From: Kribbella jejuensis | GTDB taxonomy: Bacteria > Actinomycetota > Actinomycetes > Propionibacteriales > Kribbellaceae | Reading direction: 5' to 3' | NCBI RefSeq assembly: GCF_006715085.1 | Contig: NZ_VFMM01000001.1 | Span: forward strand, 3,534,001-3,598,000 | DNA length: 64,000 bases | Shown here: positions 60,973 to 64,000 of the stretch, one piece after another | Layout of the letters: each line of letters starts with the position of its first letter | How positions within the stretch are numbered: the stretch's first letter is position 1 | Translations under genes and position numbers: made by a program | The notes under the pieces: model-generated | Database searches by the model: none | Told to the model about the DNA's origin: nothing | The model's input: only the letters and a program-made list of their open reading frames with translations

Positions 60973-61073
60973 GGGGTGCGGCCTCCTCGAACTCGGTCGA
61001 GTTCGAGCGTCGCCGCACCCCGTGGTCCGGCACGTCCCCAGATCTGATGACTTCCGGCCCGGGGCGTGAGTGA

Positions 61074-61703
61074 CTACTGCTTGATCGGTGCCCCGGTCTT
61101 GGACTGCAGTTCGTCGAAGGTGACGCCGTCGGCGAGCTCGACCAACCGCAGACCGTCAGGGGTGACGTCCAGTACGGCGAGATCGGTGATGATCCGGTTG
61201 ACCACGCCGCGACCCGTGTAGGGCAGGTCGCACTCCTGGAGGATCTTGTGCGAGCCGTCCTTGGCGACGTGTTCCATCAGCACGATGACCTTCTTGGCGC
61301 CGTGGACGAGATCCATCGCGCCGCCCATGCCCTTGACCATCTTGCCGGGGATCATCCAGTTCGACAGGTCACCGGTCGCCGAGACCTGCATCGCGCCGAG
61401 GATCGCGGCGTCGATCGCGCCGCCGCGGATCATCCCGAACGACAGCGCGGAGTCGAAGAACGAGGCGCCGGGCAGCGTGGTGACGGTTTCCTTGCCGGCG
61501 TTGATCAGGTCGGGGTCCTCGTCGCCCTCGACCGGGTACGGCCCGACACCGAGGATGCCGTTCTCCGACTGCAGCACCACGGTCACGCCGTCGGGGATGT
61601 AGTTCGGGACCAGGGTCGGCAACCCGATGCCCAGGTTCACGTACGAGCCGTCCTCGAGCTCGGCGGCGGCGCGGGCCGCCATCTGCTCACGGGTCAGCGC
61701 CAT
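61074..61703 (-). CDS. scoB: 3-oxoacid CoA-transferase subunit B
   Basis: The 209-residue beta subunit carries the active-site glutamate in [12 protein letters not shown], with [18 protein letters not shown] before it and [43 protein letters not shown] after it. With subunit A it moves CoA from succinyl-CoA to a 3-oxoacid (acetoacetate or 3-oxoadipate), feeding ketone-body or aromatic degradation. The ATG lies one base after the subunit A stop, so the two are translated together. Confidence 0.93.
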   Translation of the reverse strand: MALTREQMAARAAAELEDGSYVNLGIGLPTLVPNYIPDGVTVVLQSENGILGVGPYPVEGDEDPDLINAGKETVTTLPGASFFDSALSFGMIRGGAIDAAILGAMQVSATGDLSNWMIPGKMVKGMGGAMDLVHGAKKVIVLMEHVAKDGSHKILQECDLPYTGRGVVNRIITDLAVLDVTPDGLRLVELADGVTFDELQSKTGAPIKQ

Positions 61704-61704
61704 C

Positions 61705-62493
61705 TCAGGCCTCCATCTTCTCGCGTGCGGCCTCATAAGCTGCCCGCGGCTGGACCGTACGCTTCTCGATCCGCTTCTCGATGTCCTTGCCGACCGCAAC
61801 GACCCGCTGCACGAACACGCCCGGCAGGTGGATCGAGTCCGGGTCCAGCTCACCAGGCTGGACCAGCTCCTCGACCTGAGCGATCGTGACCCGGCCGGCC
61901 ATCGCGGCCAACGGGTTGAAGTTGCGGGCGCTGCGGTCGAACACCAGATTGCCGTGGGTGTCGCCCTTCAGCGCGTGCACCAGGGCGAAGTCGGTGGTGA
62001 TCGACTCCTCCAGCACATACGTCGTGCCGTTGATCTCCCGGGTCTCCTTCGGCTCGGAGGCCTTTGCGACCGACCCGTCGGCGTGGTACTTCTGCGGCAA
62101 GCCGCCGTCGGCCACCTGCGTTCCGACACCGGCCAGCGTGTAGAACGCCGCGATCCCGCAGCCACCCGCACGGAGCTTCTCGGCCAGCGTGCCCTGCGGG
62201 GTCAACTCGACCTCCAGCTCACCGGACAGGAACTGCCGGGCGAACTCCTTGTTCTCCCCGACATACGACGAGGTCATCTTGGCAATCCGCTTGTCGGCCA
62301 GCAGGATGCCGAGCCCCCAGTCGTCGACACCGCAGTTGTTCGACACGACGCTGAGACCGGACACCCCCTTGTCGTGCAGCGCACTGATCAGCTGCATCGG
62401 GTTACCGCACAACCCGAAACCACCGACCGCGAGGCTGGCGCCGTCCCCGATGTCGGCCACCGCTTCCTGCGGCGACCCGTACGTCTTGTCCAT
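61705..62493 (-). CDS. scoA: 3-oxoacid CoA-transferase subunit A
   Basis: The 262-residue alpha subunit has the CoA-binding start region [83 protein letters not shown] and [24 protein letters not shown], as in SCOT-type enzymes. Start ATG 62493 gives the normal family length. The specific 3-oxoacid cannot be told from sequence. It is the first gene of the two-gene operon. Confidence 0.93.
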   Translation of the reverse strand: MDKTYGSPQEAVADIGDGASLAVGGFGLCGNPMQLISALHDKGVSGLSVVSNNCGVDDWGLGILLADKRIAKMTSSYVGENKEFARQFLSGELEVELTPQGTLAEKLRAGGCGIAAFYTLAGVGTQVADGGLPQKYHADGSVAKASEPKETREINGTTYVLEESITTDFALVHALKGDTHGNLVFDRSARNFNPLAAMAGRVTIAQVEELVQPGELDPDSIHLPGVFVQRVVAVGKDIEKRIEKRTVQPRAAYEAAREKMEA

Positions 62494-62615
62494 CAGCTGC
62501 TCCGTTGCAGGTGTCGGTCCCGATTCGCTCCCGACTCTAACCAGCCGCACGCAGTCTCGCGATGTGGGCGGTGCCACAGATGGAGTGGCGTACCACCCTG
62601 CTATGTGGTCGGGTC

Positions 62616-63560
62616 CTACGCCGAGGCTTCGGACGCGTTCAGTGCAGCCAGCTCGTGCAGGGCCTCGAAGTGCGCGTCGTCCAGTTCGGGGATCGCCAGT
62701 ACGGCGGCCAGGTGCGCCCGTGCCGCCAGAAGGTTCCCGGACCCGCGGGCAGCACGCCCTAGACCGATCCGGGCTGCCGCTACCGTCTCGGGCAGGTCTG
62801 CGCTCTCTCCGATCGCCAGGGCCCGGCTGTAGTCCTCGTGGGCGTCCTCCAACTTGCCCAGCCTTCGGTAGAGGTCAGCACGCTCACACAGCAGCAGGGC
62901 GGTCTCTTCGGCGAGGTACAGCTGTTCAGCCAGCTCCAGAGCCTCGGTCGTTACGTCCAGGGGCTCGTCCACGACCTGCCGGAGCCCGCTGAGGGCCAGG
63001 AACATGCCCCAGCGGTCCTCCAGCATCCGGAAGCGGCCCAGTGCCGTACGCAACGACTGTGCGGCCTCACCAGGCGCTGACGGCACCGTAAGACCCGGGT
63101 AGCCACGGCACAGCTCTACGGCGGCCCGTGTCCACGCGTCGCCGCTCTCGTTGCGCTCCAGCACCTCTTCGACGACCGCGGCCGGCTCGAAGGGCCCGAA
63201 GACGAGGGACCACAGCAGCACGGTCACGGAGTACCGGAAGGGGCCTGTGGTGGTGAGGACGATCTGCTGGGCCAGCTCGAGCTGCTCCTGCTCTGCGGAG
63301 GCCGCGCCGTGGACGACGGCGAGCAGGTACTCCTCGTCGAGTCCGACGGGGACCGTCCGGCCGAGCATGCTGAGCACGCGCTCGGCCGCCGCGGCAGCCT
63401 CGTCCTGAAGGCCGTGCGACCACCAGTACGCGGAGTAACGCGCAACGAGCCGGAGGGCGGTCCGCAGGTCGCTCTCACACGCGCGCTCGATCGCGCTGAC
63501 GACCTGGTCCGCCTCCAGCTCATGTGGTTCGCCGGAGCCCCCCAAGTTCACGTACCTCAT
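62616..63560 (-). CDS. TPR-repeat protein, regulator-like without DNA-binding domain
   Basis: The 314-residue protein is all helical with TPR-like repeats (ALELAEQLYLAEETALLLCERADLYRRLGKLEDAHEDYSRALAIGESADLPETVAAARIGLGRAARGSGNLLAARAHLAAVLAI). It resembles the C-terminal third of actinobacterial BTAD/AfsR-type regulators, but no HTH, BTAD or NTPase domain precedes it. It begins with MRYVNLGGSGE after GAGAGA. A 10-bp palindrome GTGTTAACAC (63573-63582) lies just upstream. It may be a remnant or an adaptor. Confidence 0.72.
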   Translation of the reverse strand: MRYVNLGGSGEPHELEADQVVSAIERACESDLRTALRLVARYSAYWWSHGLQDEAAAAAERVLSMLGRTVPVGLDEEYLLAVVHGAASAEQEQLELAQQIVLTTTGPFRYSVTVLLWSLVFGPFEPAAVVEEVLERNESGDAWTRAAVELCRGYPGLTVPSAPGEAAQSLRTALGRFRMLEDRWGMFLALSGLRQVVDEPLDVTTEALELAEQLYLAEETALLLCERADLYRRLGKLEDAHEDYSRALAIGESADLPETVAAARIGLGRAARGSGNLLAARAHLAAVLAIPELDDAHFEALHELAALNASEASA

Positions 63561-63572
63561 TCTCTCGCGCTC

Positions 63573-63582
63573 GTGTTAACAC
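63573..63582. promoter_or_regulatory. Palindrome upstream of the TPR gene
   Basis: GTGTTAACAC is a perfect 10-bp palindrome 13 bases before the TPR start codon, with a TGTGACAC sequence beside it. It could be part of the promoter or an operator; its short length keeps this weak. Confidence 0.3.
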
Positions 63583-63594
63583 TGTGTCACAGGG

Positions 63595-64000
63595 TCAGAA
63601 ACGCAGTACGCCCCAAGTGGCGGGACGGTGCATGTCCTCGATGCCTTGCGGTGACCAGACCCAGAACTCGATCTCCTCGCCCTTCACGTACGCTCCGTCG
63701 ACCACCTCGTGCGGCCACTCGCAGCGCATCAGGTTCATCCGCCACTCGTCACCCGCTCGCGGCGGCGTGGCGCGACCTTCGTTATACGACGCCAGGTCTG
63801 CCCACGGAAGGGCGAGCTCCACCGTCCAGCCGATGTCGGTGTCCGACGGGTCGTTGAGCGTGCCGTCGACGTGGATCGCGGTCCGCAGGCCGGGCAGGTT
63901 CGTCGGGTCGATCGGGACGCCGCCGTCGACGTACGGCTTGGGCAGCGTCAGCTCCCAGATCGTGCCGAGCGCGTTGATCTCGAACTCGTAGTAGTTCTGC
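63595..64000 (-). CDS. CBM9-like carbohydrate-binding protein, 5' end outside window
   Basis: The frame is open to the right edge, so only the last 134 residues are seen. They have the CBM9/DOMON-type pattern of family-9-like sugar-binding domains: QNYYEFEINALGTIWELTLPKPY, a repeated acidic DGTLNDPSDTDIGWTVELALPWADL, GDEWRMNLMRCEW and a closing W-rich FWVWSPQGIEDMHRPATWGVLRF. Such proteins bind sugars or lie beside plant-polymer enzymes. The stop is 34 bases before the TPR gene start. Confidence 0.78.
   Translation of the reverse strand, partial: QNYYEFEINALGTIWELTLPKPYVDGGVPIDPTNLPGLRTAIHVDGTLNDPSDTDIGWTVELALPWADLASYNEGRATPPRAGDEWRMNLMRCEWPHEVVDGAYVKGEEIEFWVWSPQGIEDMHRPATWGVLRF

Overview
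The window is very GC-rich, uses many GTG starts and packs genes tightly with 4-base stop/start overlaps. It carries F420-dependent enzyme families, an actinobacterial-type LexA box, leaderless-type promoters, and the recR / lysC-asd neighbourhood familiar from Streptomyces and relatives. It is chromosomal DNA of an actinobacterium, most likely a nocardioidaceous genus such as Kribbella (genus is an inference; no rRNA is present). I see no transposase, integrase, phage gene or CRISPR array.

Layout. 1-3.4 kb: small membrane proteins, a 14-helix drug exporter and a DUF624 protein. 3.4-7.8 kb: a DeoR-headed, LacI-bodied regulator and a three-gene sugar ABC importer without its own ATPase, followed by a strong terminator. 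8.1-14.3 kb: an F420-reductase/hemerythrin fusion, a methyltransferase, an FtsX-type ABC exporter and a divergent NarL-type two-component pair. 14.3-21.6 kb: a phosphotransferase, tRNA-Ser(GGA), a luciferase-like F420 enzyme, the small SRP RNA, nadE, a MarR-led operon facing an acyl-CoA synthetase, and a nucleotidyltransferase. 21.7-28 kb: dnaX, a 1-kb spacer with tandem repeats and a DnaA-box cluster, then ybaB-recR-DUF5063. 28-36.6 kb: small hypotheticals, dinB with a LexA box on its start codon, an MFS exporter, an ArsR/RibD-C pair, lysC-asd and a LuxR-family regulator.

37.5-53.8 kb is one long, almost gapless operon for a cell-surface glycopolymer. It has a Wzm/Wzt-type export ABC transporter, five glycosyltransferase-type proteins, an O-acyltransferase, and five enzymes matching the WbpA-B-E-D-I route from UDP-GlcNAc to UDP-2,3-diacetamido-2,3-dideoxy-mannuronic acid. 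A secreted protein follows.

54.8-64 kb: an XRE regulator facing a short-chain dehydrogenase; an NrtR-type Nudix regulator facing an SPFH protein plus NAD-kinase-like gene, with two identical-core palindromic operators between them; a PfkB sugar kinase; a 3-oxoacid CoA-transferase pair; a TPR protein; and the C-terminal part of a CBM9-like protein cut by the window edge.

The most unusual parts are the repeat-rich replication-gene locus (22.9-27.9 kb), the glycopolymer operon with a duplicated glycosyltransferase module and an unrecognised linker protein, and the NrtR regulon candidate that pairs NAD phosphorylation with a membrane-scaffold protein.
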